DNA of 64,000 bases from JBLHKS01 sp047620505 (GTDB lineage: Bacteria; Verrucomicrobiota; Verrucomicrobiia; Verrucomicrobiales; DEV007): contig JBLHKS010000012.1 of the NCBI GenBank assembly GCA_047620505.1, positions 1-64,000 of the forward strand, written 5' to 3'. Under the pieces are notes generated by a model that was not told where the DNA came from, searched no databases, and worked only from the letters and a program-made list of their open reading frames with translations. Of the stretch, positions 9,025 to 16,960 are shown piece by piece. The first letter of the stretch is position 1, and each line of letters opens with the position of its first letter. Made by a program: the position numbers and the translations under genes.

Positions 9025-9696
9025 TCAGGAGGACAATAGCGCGCGTAACTCGCTCAGGCCAAATCCGGCCAGCGACTCAACCGCGATGTCAGCATCGCCA
9101 AGCGAATCAAGCGGATGGGTCGTGGCGACTCCAACGACTTTCATTCCGGCTCGACGGCCAGCTTCAATTCCGACGTGGGCGTCCTCGAAGACAACGCAGT
9201 TCGCTGGTTCGCGATCGATTTTTCGCGCAGCCGTCAGGAAAACGTCGGGCGCTGGTTTGCCCTCGGTCACGTCTTCGGCTGCGGAAATTTCGTTAAAGAA
9301 TCCTTCGAGGCCAGCGATCTCGATGATCGTGTCAATGTTCTTTCGCGAAGTCGACGAACCGACCGCACGCGGGATTCCGGCGTCCAGCAGCTGCTGAAGC
9401 AAGTCGAGCACGCCGGGCAGCGGTTCGATCCCGGTTTCACGCAAAATATCGCGATAAAGTTCCTCTTTGTAATCGCCTAACTCACGAATTTGATCGTGAT
9501 CTCCCGGCTCTGCCCACTTCAGGAAATCTGGAAGTATCGTCTCGTTTCGCATGCCGAAAGTTTCGACAAACATCGCGCTCGTGAGCGGCTTACCAAGCTC
9601 CTCAGCCAGCCGAAACCACGCCTTCTCGTGCTGGGCGTGCGAATCGATGACGACTCCATCCCAATCGAAAATCGCCCCAAGCTGACTATCGCTCAT
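9025..9696 (-). CDS. HAD-superfamily phosphatase / beta-phosphoglucomutase-like
   Basis: 223 residues. HAD motif I is FDWDGVVIDS near residue 10 with the nucleophile Asp and the second Asp. A helical cap follows (residues about 18-85). Motif II is GSSTSRKNI, motif III is the Lys in EGKPAPDVFL, and motif IV is VVFEDAHVGIEAGRRAGM. The layout is that of subfamily I phosphatases and phosphoglucomutases acting on small sugar phosphates; the substrate cannot be read from sequence. Its start overlaps the stop of the upstream degenerate protease gene by 4 bases, so the two are translationally coupled. Exact palindrome copy at 9385-9396 (QQLL). Confidence 0.85.
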   Translation of the reverse strand: MSDSQLGAIFDWDGVVIDSHAQHEKAWFRLAEELGKPLTSAMFVETFGMRNETILPDFLKWAEPGDHDQIRELGDYKEELYRDILRETGIEPLPGVLDLLQQLLDAGIPRAVGSSTSRKNIDTIIEIAGLEGFFNEISAAEDVTEGKPAPDVFLTAARKIDREPANCVVFEDAHVGIEAGRRAGMKVVGVATTHPLDSLGDADIAVESLAGFGLSELRALLSS

Positions 9697-11177
9697 TCGA
9701 GGCGCTCGAGTTCCATGATGCCGAGCTTCGGGCCGAACATCGCGTTCACTGCCTGGCCGTCCTTGTCGTCGACATAAATGACCTTCGGAAACTCGTTAAA
9801 CTCGATCTTATGAATCCCGTCAGTCGGATGATTCAGCGCTTCTTTCAGATCGCGGATCGTGTTGATCTCCCGGCCGTTAACTTGAGTGAGAATCAGATTA
9901 TTAAGCTGCTCGTAGCCAAGCGTCGTCGGCGTCCGAATCACGGCGCTGAGGATGACCAGCTTCTCCCGGCCTTCGTCTTCGTAAACATCCTGGTGAGCGT
10001 GCGCGTGAACGAGTCGGAACGGAGCCCGCGTCGCCCACTGGTCGCCCCAGGCTTTAAGATAAGGGAGGGTCAGCTCTTGGAAAATCACTCCGCCGAAAAT
10101 GAGGAATCGCGGCCCGCGATCGAACATGTAGGGATCGACAAGGTAAGTTTCGGGCGGCTTGCGGAGCAGCTTCAGGTCAACCGACATGACCTTGCCATCG
10201 CGGACGAGTTTCACAGGTAGGACGTCGCCAACTTCCGCGTCGCCGCGAACCAGATGGCTGAAGTTCAGCTTGCCGTAATCCGGATGATCGTAGTTTCCGC
10301 GCGAGTCGATCGGGTAGCCGTTCATTTCCAGAATCACATCTCCCGTTTCGATCCCAGCATCGGCGGCAGAGCCGTCTTTGGCTGCGCGACGCACAAAAAC
10401 ACCGCCCTCGAATTTTTCGATTTTCTGATATTTGCGAAGTTGCTCGTCGAGCGTTTGAGCGTAGCTGATGCCGAGATTCGGGAAACCGCCGTACTCGCCG
10501 TCATCGAGATCGTCGATGAAATGCGCGATGATTTCCGGCGCGATCACGTTACTCGTTTGTTGTGCTTGATCGTAGCTGAGCAGCAAACCAACCAGCTTTC
10601 CATTCTTGGCAACTGGCAGCGTGAAGCTTCCGGCTCGGTACTGGAGCGAGCCGCGGAGGACGTTCGTCAGGAAGTAGGATCCATCGACAAAATAGCGGCC
10701 AATCGAGACTTTGATTACCTCGCCGTTCGTCGTTGCGGGCGTTCCGTTGTCTTCCAACTGCCAGACCTCGAGGTTGTCGCCGACTCGCACATCGTTGGCC
10801 AATTCCAGCGGCCTGTAGCCGTCCAGAATCTTGGAATCCTCGTTCACTGGCGCGAGGAGCGCGAGGTTCACTTCGTAGTCGACCCCGACGATTTTCGCCG
10901 GAGTTTTCTCGCCGGTGTCGGCCTGCTCCAGCTCAATGTAAGTGTGGTTTACGATCAGCTCCGCAGTTACGAGAACGCGATTGCCAGCGAGAACCGCGCC
11001 GAGTCCGTTTCGCTTCACCGGCGGCGATTTTTCCCAAGGCCGAATGAAGTTGTGGCCCTGATTCGTGACGTTGACGCGAATGCAGGAAGTGTCGGGCGTT
11101 GGCGGACCGTCCTGAGCCTGAGCGAATGTCAGGGCAGCGATGGACGCGAGTGAGATTAGAGAGATGAGTCGTTTCAT
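9693..11177 (-). CDS. Secreted trypsin-like/PDZ protein with degenerate active site (pseudoprotease)
   Basis: 494 residues with a signal peptide (MKRLISLISLASIAALTFAQ). The fold parallels the DegP/HtrA-like neighbour at 11205-12833: chymotrypsin-like region (about 35-210), PDZ (about 245-345) and a C-terminal region with a second PDZ-like part. The motif that carries the catalytic His in the neighbour (TNAHVV) reads VTAELIVN here, so the His is lost. The catalytic Ser loop (NPGNSGGP) is replaced by YRAGSFTLP. It is therefore probably non-proteolytic, perhaps a binding or regulatory partner of the active paralogue 27 bases upstream on the same strand. Its stop overlaps the HAD gene start by 4 bases. 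Confidence 0.8.
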   Translation of the reverse strand: MKRLISLISLASIAALTFAQAQDGPPTPDTSCIRVNVTNQGHNFIRPWEKSPPVKRNGLGAVLAGNRVLVTAELIVNHTYIELEQADTGEKTPAKIVGVDYEVNLALLAPVNEDSKILDGYRPLELANDVRVGDNLEVWQLEDNGTPATTNGEVIKVSIGRYFVDGSYFLTNVLRGSLQYRAGSFTLPVAKNGKLVGLLLSYDQAQQTSNVIAPEIIAHFIDDLDDGEYGGFPNLGISYAQTLDEQLRKYQKIEKFEGGVFVRRAAKDGSAADAGIETGDVILEMNGYPIDSRGNYDHPDYGKLNFSHLVRGDAEVGDVLPVKLVRDGKVMSVDLKLLRKPPETYLVDPYMFDRGPRFLIFGGVIFQELTLPYLKAWGDQWATRAPFRLVHAHAHQDVYEDEGREKLVILSAVIRTPTTLGYEQLNNLILTQVNGREINTIRDLKEALNHPTDGIHKIEFNEFPKVIYVDDKDGQAVNAMFGPKLGIMELERLE

Positions 11178-11204
11178 CGGAATATAAATTGGTCGTTTTG
11201 AAGT

Positions 11205-12833
11205 TCAGCCTGCGTCCGGCCCCATGATCGGATCACCCAGCAGCTGCTCGCGGGTGACGCCGTAAGTCGCCTTAATTCGGGCCTGGGCTGCTTCGACCCG
11301 GGACTTCTCAATCACGATCGGTCGTCCCTCGCTCATAAGCTTGATCACGTGGAATTCGCCTTCGACCTCATCCACAAAAAGCGCTTGGTGAAGATCCTTG
11401 ATCGTGCGGATTTTTTTACCGTTCACCTCTTCGACCACCTTGTGAAGGTACGGGCCCAAATGCGTGTTCACCTCATCGGGTAGAATCTTGGTGATCACGA
11501 TGATTTGCGGCTTCTCCTCGTAAATCTCCTCCTTACTGAAATATGTGTAGAGGTAGCGGACCTGGAGATTCGTGATCCCGTGCGCCGCCATCAGATTGCG
11601 ATCAACCGGCTGAAACACGAGCCCTGAAAAGACCACGAACTGTGGATCGTTGTCGTAGGTGTTGGCTTGAATCAAATAGGGAAGAAATCGCTTCAGCTCG
11701 ACGTCGATCTCCATCGGCTTATGATCGCGGACGAGGGTCAACTTAACATTGTCGCCAACGTATTTCCGCTCGACAATTTCGTTCATGTTCACCCGCGCGC
11801 CGTTCAAGCTGATGTAGCCGTCGCTGCCAACCGGATGGCCGTCGATCGCGATGACGATGTCGCCTGTTTCGAGCAAACCGCCGCCGGAACCCGCGCTGTC
11901 AGCCGAAGCGACCATCACGCCGATCCCATCGTCAGGCAGCTTCATCGCCTTGCGCTGCGCGGGATTGAGAATGTTGAAGTGCGAGACCGCGAGGTCCGGA
12001 TAATAATCGTATTCGCCGTCTTTGATATCGAGGAGGAAGCGATTGATCACTGGCGATGGAATCATGTAACCCGTGTTCTGCGCAACGTTCCCGCTGTAAC
12101 CCTGAAAGGCGACTCCGACGACTTTGCCATTCTGAATCACGGGTCCACCGCTGTTCCCTGGGTTGATCGCGGCGTCGACCTGAACTGCGAGGTGCCAGTC
12201 GACATCCGAGTGGGCGTAAGCGCGAAAGTCGATTCGCGAAACGACACCGCGCGTGACCGAAATCCTCTGCCCACCGATCGGATAGCCAACTGCGATCACA
12301 GTGCTGTTCAGCGGGGGCACGTTTCCGATTTGAAGCGGCTTCACGTCCTCAAACGCTGAAGAATCCTTCAACCTGAGCAACGCCAGATCGCAGTCGTGAG
12401 CGATGTGGACGATCTCGGCTTCATACGGCTTAGGATCGTCCACCTTCTTCACGAACAACAAGCGGCTGTTGCTGACGACGTGAGCGTTGGTTAGAAACAT
12501 GTTCGGGCCGACCAGAAAACCGGTCCCGCTTCCGCCACCCGACCCGCCTGCATTCCACGGCGTCTGGTAATTCGGAATCCACGCTTCGTTTTCAACTCGG
12601 ACAATCGCCGAGTAAGCCGATTCGTTAAGGTTGACCTGTCGCTCCAGCGTGGTCAGTCCGCCGGCACCGGCAGGTTCCGTGGGAATTGTGCTCGGCGCAG
12701 GAGTCGGAGCCGGCGCGGTTGGAAGGGGAGTCACTCGGATCTGCGCGTCGACACTCAAGGTCAACAACGCCGTCAGAGCAAAAAAAGGCGCGAGCAGCCT
12801 GAGGCTCGCGCGGGTAGAGAAAATTCGGATCAT
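11205..12833 (-). CDS. Secreted DegP/HtrA-like serine protease with PDZ domains
   Basis: 542 residues. An N-terminal hydrophobic segment (about 9-30) is followed by a Pro/Thr/Ala-rich linker. The protease domain has a complete triad: His in FLTNAHVV, Asp in HDCDLALLRL and Ser in NPGNSGGPVIQNG. PDZ1 follows (GIGVMVASADSAG, GDIVIAIDGHPVG), then a C-terminal segment with IIVITKILPDEVN and VVEEVNGKKIRTI like the second PDZ of large plant-type Deg proteases. It should act in the periplasm on unfolded or signalling substrates. It heads a minus-strand group with the degenerate paralogue (27 bases downstream) and the HAD phosphatase. Palindrome variant at 11238-11249. Confidence 0.9.
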   Translation of the reverse strand: MIRIFSTRASLRLLAPFFALTALLTLSVDAQIRVTPLPTAPAPTPAPSTIPTEPAGAGGLTTLERQVNLNESAYSAIVRVENEAWIPNYQTPWNAGGSGGGSGTGFLVGPNMFLTNAHVVSNSRLLFVKKVDDPKPYEAEIVHIAHDCDLALLRLKDSSAFEDVKPLQIGNVPPLNSTVIAVGYPIGGQRISVTRGVVSRIDFRAYAHSDVDWHLAVQVDAAINPGNSGGPVIQNGKVVGVAFQGYSGNVAQNTGYMIPSPVINRFLLDIKDGEYDYYPDLAVSHFNILNPAQRKAMKLPDDGIGVMVASADSAGSGGGLLETGDIVIAIDGHPVGSDGYISLNGARVNMNEIVERKYVGDNVKLTLVRDHKPMEIDVELKRFLPYLIQANTYDNDPQFVVFSGLVFQPVDRNLMAAHGITNLQVRYLYTYFSKEEIYEEKPQIIVITKILPDEVNTHLGPYLHKVVEEVNGKKIRTIKDLHQALFVDEVEGEFHVIKLMSEGRPIVIEKSRVEAAQARIKATYGVTREQLLGDPIMGPDAG

Positions 12834-12945
12834 TCTGAAGTGGGATTTTCGGTGAGGCGGGAATCTAGAGAGTCGAGAACCAAAGTCAACGACGGCTCAG
12901 CGCTTCCCGGCTTGCACCCGGCCTGCCGCTTGGCAGAGTCACCTC

Positions 12946-14163
12946 ATGATTCGAATCGGTATTGTCGGCTGCGGCCGAATTCTGGCGGCGCACCTGCGCG
13001 GGTTTCGGTTGCTGCGTGAAGCGGGCGTCGATGATTTTCAGATCACCGCGCTCTGCGCTCGCAAAGAAATCGATGCTCTTGGCTATGTCGATCGCAACGG
13101 CGGCGTCCCGCAACGGAGAGCGGTTTCAGACATCCCGGGCGACCCGCTGGCGATCAGCGAGGAGTACCTTTCCGATTTCCAGCCAGGCGTCGACGTCGCG
13201 GTCTACACCGACTACCAGAAAATGATCGAGGAAGGCCCGATCGACGCCGTTCACGACTACACCGTCCACAGCCTGCATCACAAAATCGCCGAACTCGCCT
13301 TCAAACACGGCAAGCATCTCTGCTCGCAGAAGCCTCAGGCGATCACGATCAAAGCGGCGAAACGGATGTGCGACCAGGCAGCAGCTGCTGGCGTGACCTT
13401 CGGAGTTTTCGAGAATTTTCGCTACGCACCAGGCACTCGCCGGATCAAAGCCTGCTTCGAGCCAAACAGCGTGCTGGGCGACTTGCAGATGGTTCTGTTA
13501 GGGGCTGCCGGAAAGTGGTGGGCACCGAACAAAATCGTCGCCGAGACCCCGTGGCGGCACAAACTGATCGAAGCCGGCGGGATCGCGCTCGATCTCGGGC
13601 CGCACATGTTCGATCTCGTTCGCTACATCGCGGGCGAAATGAAAACCGTGATGGGCCGGACCGATGTTGTCGAAAAAACGCGTTTCACCTGGGATGCGGA
13701 CGGAACCGAGACTGACCGAATCGACTGCGACGCCGACGACACGTTCTACGCGAGTTTCGACACCGAATCCAGCGTGAGCGGCTCGGTCTACGGCAGTTGG
13801 GCGGGTCACGGCGAAGCCACGCTGCTGGCCGAAGGACCAGTCTTTTACGGAAGCAAGGGCCGGGTGACAGGCGATCGCCTGACGCTCGATGGCGAGGAGC
13901 CGAAATCGCTCGCTGAGTCCGTTGAGATCGACCTACCGTTCGGGCTGGACAACGACTTCGCGCTTTGCGCCCTGGATTGGCTCGAAGCGGTCAAGAACGG
14001 AACCCAGCCCGAGACGAACGGCGATGAAGGCCTGCGCGATCTCGCCGCAGCGTTCGCCGTCGTCGAATCTTCGTTAGCAGGTCGCCAGGTTTCGATGAAC
14101 GAGATCCTATCGGGCGAAGTTTCGGCTTACCAGGATCCGATCAACGCGCATTACGGGATTTGA
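12946..14163 (+). CDS. Gfo/Idh/MocA family NAD(P)-dependent oxidoreductase
   Basis: 405 residues without a signal peptide. The N-terminal Rossmann fold starts IRIGIVGCGRILAAHLRGF. The family's central EKP motif reads SQKPQAIT here (Gln replaces Glu), and the C-terminal substrate domain carries EAGGIALDLGPHMFDLVRYIAGE with the conserved DxxxH-like segment. Family members oxidise or epimerise sugars and inositols; the substrate is unknown. The gene stands alone: it is divergent from the protease gene and convergent with trmJ, with a perfect 24-base inverted repeat between them. Exact palindrome copy at 13379-13390 (QAAAAG). Confidence 0.88.
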   Translation: MIRIGIVGCGRILAAHLRGFRLLREAGVDDFQITALCARKEIDALGYVDRNGGVPQRRAVSDIPGDPLAISEEYLSDFQPGVDVAVYTDYQKMIEEGPIDAVHDYTVHSLHHKIAELAFKHGKHLCSQKPQAITIKAAKRMCDQAAAAGVTFGVFENFRYAPGTRRIKACFEPNSVLGDLQMVLLGAAGKWWAPNKIVAETPWRHKLIEAGGIALDLGPHMFDLVRYIAGEMKTVMGRTDVVEKTRFTWDADGTETDRIDCDADDTFYASFDTESSVSGSVYGSWAGHGEATLLAEGPVFYGSKGRVTGDRLTLDGEEPKSLAESVEIDLPFGLDNDFALCALDWLEAVKNGTQPETNGDEGLRDLAAAFAVVESSLAGRQVSMNEILSGEVSAYQDPINAHYGI

Positions 14164-14181
14164 TCACCGGTTAGCAGGGCA

Positions 14182-14253
14182 AAGTAGTGGTGGCTTCCAG
14201 CCGCCAAGAGCCTTTGCCGAGCAGCCAACGGCGGCTGGAAGCCACCACTACTT
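14182..14253. repeat. REP-like inverted repeat with GTAG/CTAC ends
   Basis: A perfect 24-base inverted repeat: left arm 14182-14205, right arm 14230-14253, 24-base spacer. The arms contain GTAGTGGTGGCTTCCAGCC and its complement. The element lies in the 96-base gap between convergent genes (Gfo/Idh oxidoreductase and trmJ). Its ends (AAGTAG / CTACTT) and the CTTCCAGCC core recur in the mosaic at 40260-40477. It could fold as a bidirectional terminator, but the length and the shared termini suggest a mobile REP-type element. Confidence 0.8.
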
Positions 14254-14259
14254 GGCCGA

Positions 14260-14997
14260 TCACGCAGGAATTTCGCCGCGCTTCTTCAACGCCGTCAGCA
14301 CGCCGTGGAGCATCCGGATTTCGTCGCTGCTGAGATTATTCCGAGTGAACAACGCCCGGAGATTTCGCATCGTGTCAGGGCGCAGTTCCGGAGTCAGGAA
14401 AAAGCCGCTCGCTTCGAGTTCGACCTCGAGACGACTGAGAAAAGCGTTCGTCTCGGACTTTTCCGCTGGAGCTTGATCACTTCCAACGGAGACCGCGCTT
14501 TCGTTCGTCCTCCACCATTCCCAGGAAAAGAGAAGGACGGCCTGGGCGAGGTTGACCGAAGAAAATTCCGGGTTGGTCGGAATGTGAATCAGCCGATCGG
14601 CGCGAGCCAGACTTTCGTTGTCGAGCCCGGAAGCTTCTGGGCCGAAAAGAACGCCGATTCGCGCTGAATCATCGCCGCTGGCCGGTCGCCGAATCTCAGC
14701 AACGGCGTCAGCGAGATCGAGACCCGGAATGTTCAGCCGGCGATTCCGCGCAGTCGTCGCTAACACCCGATGGCAGTCGGAAACGGCCTCGTCGACGCTA
14801 TCAAAACAGACAACGCCTTCGATCACAGAATCGGCGTCAGCCGCCGTGGCAATCGCCGCTGGATTCGGCCAGCCATCACGCGGGTTCACCAGCCGCAACT
14901 CGTCGAGTCCACAATTCAACATCGCCCGAGCGCACATCCCGATGTTTTCGCCAAGCTGCGTGTTGACGAGGATGATAACTGGCGGTGAATCGGGCAT
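14260..14997 (-). CDS. trmJ: tRNA (cytidine/uridine-2'-O-)-methyltransferase TrmJ-like
   Basis: 245 residues from the ATG at 14995-14997, chosen because the family begins at PPVIILVNTQLGENIGMCARAM; longer in-frame starts add 79 residues of unrelated sequence. SPOUT motifs are present: motif 1 (the NIGMCARAM segment), motif 2 (IGVLFGPEASGLDNESL) and motif 3 (IPTNPEFSSVNLAQAV). The length and the C-terminal helical extension fit TrmJ, which methylates position 32 of tRNA anticodon loops, rather than TrmL. It acts in the cytoplasm as a dimer. Divergent from the DUF883 gene. Confidence 0.88.
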   Translation of the reverse strand: MPDSPPVIILVNTQLGENIGMCARAMLNCGLDELRLVNPRDGWPNPAAIATAADADSVIEGVVCFDSVDEAVSDCHRVLATTARNRRLNIPGLDLADAVAEIRRPASGDDSARIGVLFGPEASGLDNESLARADRLIHIPTNPEFSSVNLAQAVLLFSWEWWRTNESAVSVGSDQAPAEKSETNAFLSRLEVELEASGFFLTPELRPDTMRNLRALFTRNNLSSDEIRMLHGVLTALKKRGEIPA

Positions 14998-15224
14998 TGT
15001 GGTTGGTAACTTTCGAAGGGGACTCCCGTCGACATTTTCGCAACGACGCATTGGACGATGGATCTTCACGCCGGTCGCGCAAACACAGGATCGCTTCGAT
15101 TCAAAATCGAATTGAAGATCGCAAAGCCGAACAAGGAACAGGCGCGGAGCAGTTGATTTTGGATTCACCGAGTGCTTCCGTGCCGCCGAGCGATCCCTGA
15201 CGAACCCAAATTCCTTGCCCTGAC
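14998..15224. other. Divergent intergenic region with a short perfect hairpin
   Basis: 227 bases between trmJ (minus) and the DUF883 gene (plus); no gene is visible. A perfect 7-base inverted repeat with a 3-base loop, TTCGATT-caa-AATCGAA, lies at 15095-15111. It could be an operator or a small hairpin. Promoters for both genes should lie here but no convincing -35/-10 pair stands out. Confidence 0.4.
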
Positions 15225-15620
15225 ATGAATCCAATCACATCCGCCTCTCCTCTCGACGACACGCCGGAAACGACTCCTCCGGAAGCCGGTTTCGCGGCGT
15301 CGAAATCCCAGGCGTTGCAAGCCGCCGAAGAACTCCGCGCAGCGGCTGGAACGAAAGCTCAACAACTGAAGCAGGCCGCTGAGCATCGTGCTCGCCAACT
15401 TCGCGACGCAGCTGAGGATCGCGCCGGAAAACTCAAGGACGCCGCCGGTCGAGGAGCCGAGCAAATCAAAGACGCCGCCGGCCCAGCAATCGAGGACGCT
15501 TTCGAGCGCGCCAAAGAAGTTCGCGAAGAGGTCGAAGCCTACGTCCGCGCAAATCCGACCAAGTCCGTCCTGTCCGCTCTCGGCATCGGATTCGTGCTCG
15601 GCCTGCTGCTTCGCCGCTAG
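15225..15620 (+). CDS. DUF883 (YqjD/ElaB-like) membrane-anchored protein
   Basis: 131 residues. A central amphipathic, Ala/Lys/Glu-rich helix of about 80 residues (repeats of the type LKQAAEHRARQLRDAAEDRAG) precedes a C-terminal segment VRANPTKSVLSALGIGFVLGLLLRR. That segment is the DUF883 signature: NPxKSV followed by one short membrane helix and a basic tail. E. coli relatives YqjD and ElaB are C-tail-anchored inner-membrane proteins that associate with ribosomes in stationary phase. It is the first of three genes that mirror the yqjD-yqjE-yqjK order. A palindrome variant starts inside its last codons (15618-15629). Confidence 0.85.
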   Translation: MNPITSASPLDDTPETTPPEAGFAASKSQALQAAEELRAAAGTKAQQLKQAAEHRARQLRDAAEDRAGKLKDAAGRGAEQIKDAAGPAIEDAFERAKEVREEVEAYVRANPTKSVLSALGIGFVLGLLLRR

Positions 15621-15631
15621 CAGCTGCTGCG

Positions 15632-16093
15632 ATGATTACGCGAATGCCAGGCGACGAGGAAGATTCGGATTTCGACGACGAAGAGTCTGGCCCCGGCGGA
15701 AATCTGAAGGGCCAGATCATCGGCGCTTCTCGCACTTTTCTCGCCTATTTTCAGGCCCGAGCTCAGCTGTTTTCGCTCGAAGCTCGGGAAGCCTCCGATC
15801 AAATCGGCAAGCGCCTGACCTACATGGCGATCGGCGGTGCCCTGCTTTTTCTCGGCTACGTCCTGCTCGTCGCCGGCCTGATTCCGGTCATCGCCGACAG
15901 CCTCGAAGTTTCCTGGAAGCTCGTCAGCCTGATCGCGGCCGCCCTGCACGTATGCGGCGGCGCTGTTTTCATCGTGATCGGCCTGAAAGCGTTTTCGAAT
16001 CCTACTTTTGAAGAAACCCAGAACGAACTGGAAAAAGACCGCGAATGGCTCGCCCGAAACCTACCGACCTCGAACGCGAAAAAACCGCGCTGA
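15632..16093 (+). CDS. Phage-holin-superfamily III / YqjE-like membrane protein
   Basis: 153 residues. An acidic N-terminus is followed by an amphipathic segment (TFLAYFQARAQLFSLEAREA) and two transmembrane helices (about 65-90 and 97-120), the pattern of the YqjE/DUF1469 family that is annotated as holin-like. There is no evidence for a lytic role. It is 11 bases downstream of the DUF883 gene, and its 3' end overlaps the next gene by 49 bases in another frame. The ATG at 15632 is used; the second Met (residue 5) is an alternative. Confidence 0.8.
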   Translation: MITRMPGDEEDSDFDDEESGPGGNLKGQIIGASRTFLAYFQARAQLFSLEAREASDQIGKRLTYMAIGGALLFLGYVLLVAGLIPVIADSLEVSWKLVSLIAAALHVCGGAVFIVIGLKAFSNPTFEETQNELEKDREWLARNLPTSNAKKPR

Positions 16094-16419
16094 AGTCTCA
16101 GCTCGCTCGCTGCCGTCGCGATGGAGCCGAAGCCTTGAACGGGCTCGGTAACGCGCTGGATCTTCCGCGTCAGCTCCGCGATTCCTTCCGTACCAGCGGC
16201 TGGAAATGGATCGCAGGAGCCCTCGCCGCCGGAGCAGCGGTTAGCCTCCTCGTCTTTCGGCGTTCTCCAGTTAAAAACGGCGGCGGTTCCAGCAAACGCG
16301 CGTTGGCTCCATTTCTCATCGCGCCCGTTGCGAAGAGTCTTTTCTCGTTGCTCAAGCCGATGCTAAGCGGCTTCGCGCGCAAGCAGTTTAAGAGGTTCTT
16401 CAAGAAGGAACTGGATTGA
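16045..16419 (+). CDS. YqjK-like small membrane protein
   Basis: 124 residues. A basic helical N-terminus (LEREKTALKSQLARCRRDG) is followed by a hydrophobic segment WIAGALAAGAAVSLLVFRR and a second moderately hydrophobic stretch (about 85-108), with a Lys/Arg-rich C-terminus. It resembles the third member of yqjDEK-type clusters in size and layout, but no diagnostic motif is visible. The start lies 49 bases inside the preceding gene, which suggests translational coupling. Confidence 0.6.
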   Translation: MARPKPTDLEREKTALKSQLARCRRDGAEALNGLGNALDLPRQLRDSFRTSGWKWIAGALAAGAAVSLLVFRRSPVKNGGGSSKRALAPFLIAPVAKSLFSLLKPMLSGFARKQFKRFFKKELD

Positions 16420-16450
16420 CAAACGTCCGCGAAAGCGTACGCAATCCGTC

Positions 16451-16693
16451 GTGAAAACCGTCACCGCAACGGAGGCTCGCTCCGATCTCTACCGATTGAT
16501 CGATTCGTCGCGCGAAGCTCACGAGCCGATTCAAATCACCGGCAAGCGCGGCGACGTCGTTCTCCTTTCGCTCGAAGATTTCTCAGCGATGGAAGAGACG
16601 ATCTATTTGCTCAACATAAAGGGAATGCGCGAATCCATCATCGAAGGCATGGCCACTTCTGTGGAAAATTGTGCTGAGGAAATTGAGTTATGA
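16451..16693 (+). CDS. YefM-family antitoxin
   Basis: 80 residues from a GTG start. It has the classic YefM/Phd architecture: VTATEARSDLYRLIDSS (DNA-binding N-terminus), EPIQITGKRGDVVLLSLEDFSAMEETIYLL (core), and an acidic C-terminal tail that would bind the toxin. Its stop overlaps the toxin start by 4 bases. The pair is expected to autorepress. It sits between the YqjK-like gene and a sulfatase gene. It is more canonical than the antitoxin at 3590-3856. Confidence 0.9.
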   Translation: MKTVTATEARSDLYRLIDSSREAHEPIQITGKRGDVVLLSLEDFSAMEETIYLLNIKGMRESIIEGMATSVENCAEEIEL

Positions 16694-16953
16694 ATTTTCG
16701 GCTTGTTTTCACGAAGCAGGCTCAGAAAGACGCGAGAAAACTTCGGGGTTCCCACCTCTCGGAAAAAGCCCAGCAGCTGCTGGCGATTTTGCGAGACGAT
16801 CCGTTTAGAATTCCGCCGCCGTTTGAAGCTTTGGTCGGCGATCTATCGGGCGCGTTTTCTCGCCGGATCAACATCCAGCATCGGTTGGTTTATCAGGTTC
16901 TGGAGGAAGAAAAAATCGTCAAGATCTTGCGAATGTGGAGTCACTACGATTGA
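16690..16953 (+). CDS. YoeB-family mRNA interferase toxin
   Basis: 87 residues. The family pattern is clear: LVFTKQAQKDARKLRGS, PFEALVGDLSGAFSRRINIQHRLVYQV and the terminal ILRMWSHYD with the conserved His-Tyr. It cleaves mRNA on the ribosome when freed from the antitoxin encoded immediately upstream (4-base overlap). An exact palindrome copy (16771-16782) encodes AQQLLAIL. The sulfatase gene begins 8 bases downstream, so read-through transcription is likely. Confidence 0.9.
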   Translation: MNFRLVFTKQAQKDARKLRGSHLSEKAQQLLAILRDDPFRIPPPFEALVGDLSGAFSRRINIQHRLVYQVLEEEKIVKILRMWSHYD

Positions 16954-16960
16954 CTCCCGC

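Noticed and set aside
10254..11153. A 299-codon open frame opposite the degenerate protease gene
   Set aside because: The minus-strand frame has a signal peptide, PDZ features and a coupled neighbour; the plus frame has none.
15632..16093. Holin annotation as evidence for a prophage
   Set aside because: The gene sits in a YqjD/YqjE/YqjK-like trio and no phage structural, lysis or integration gene is nearby.
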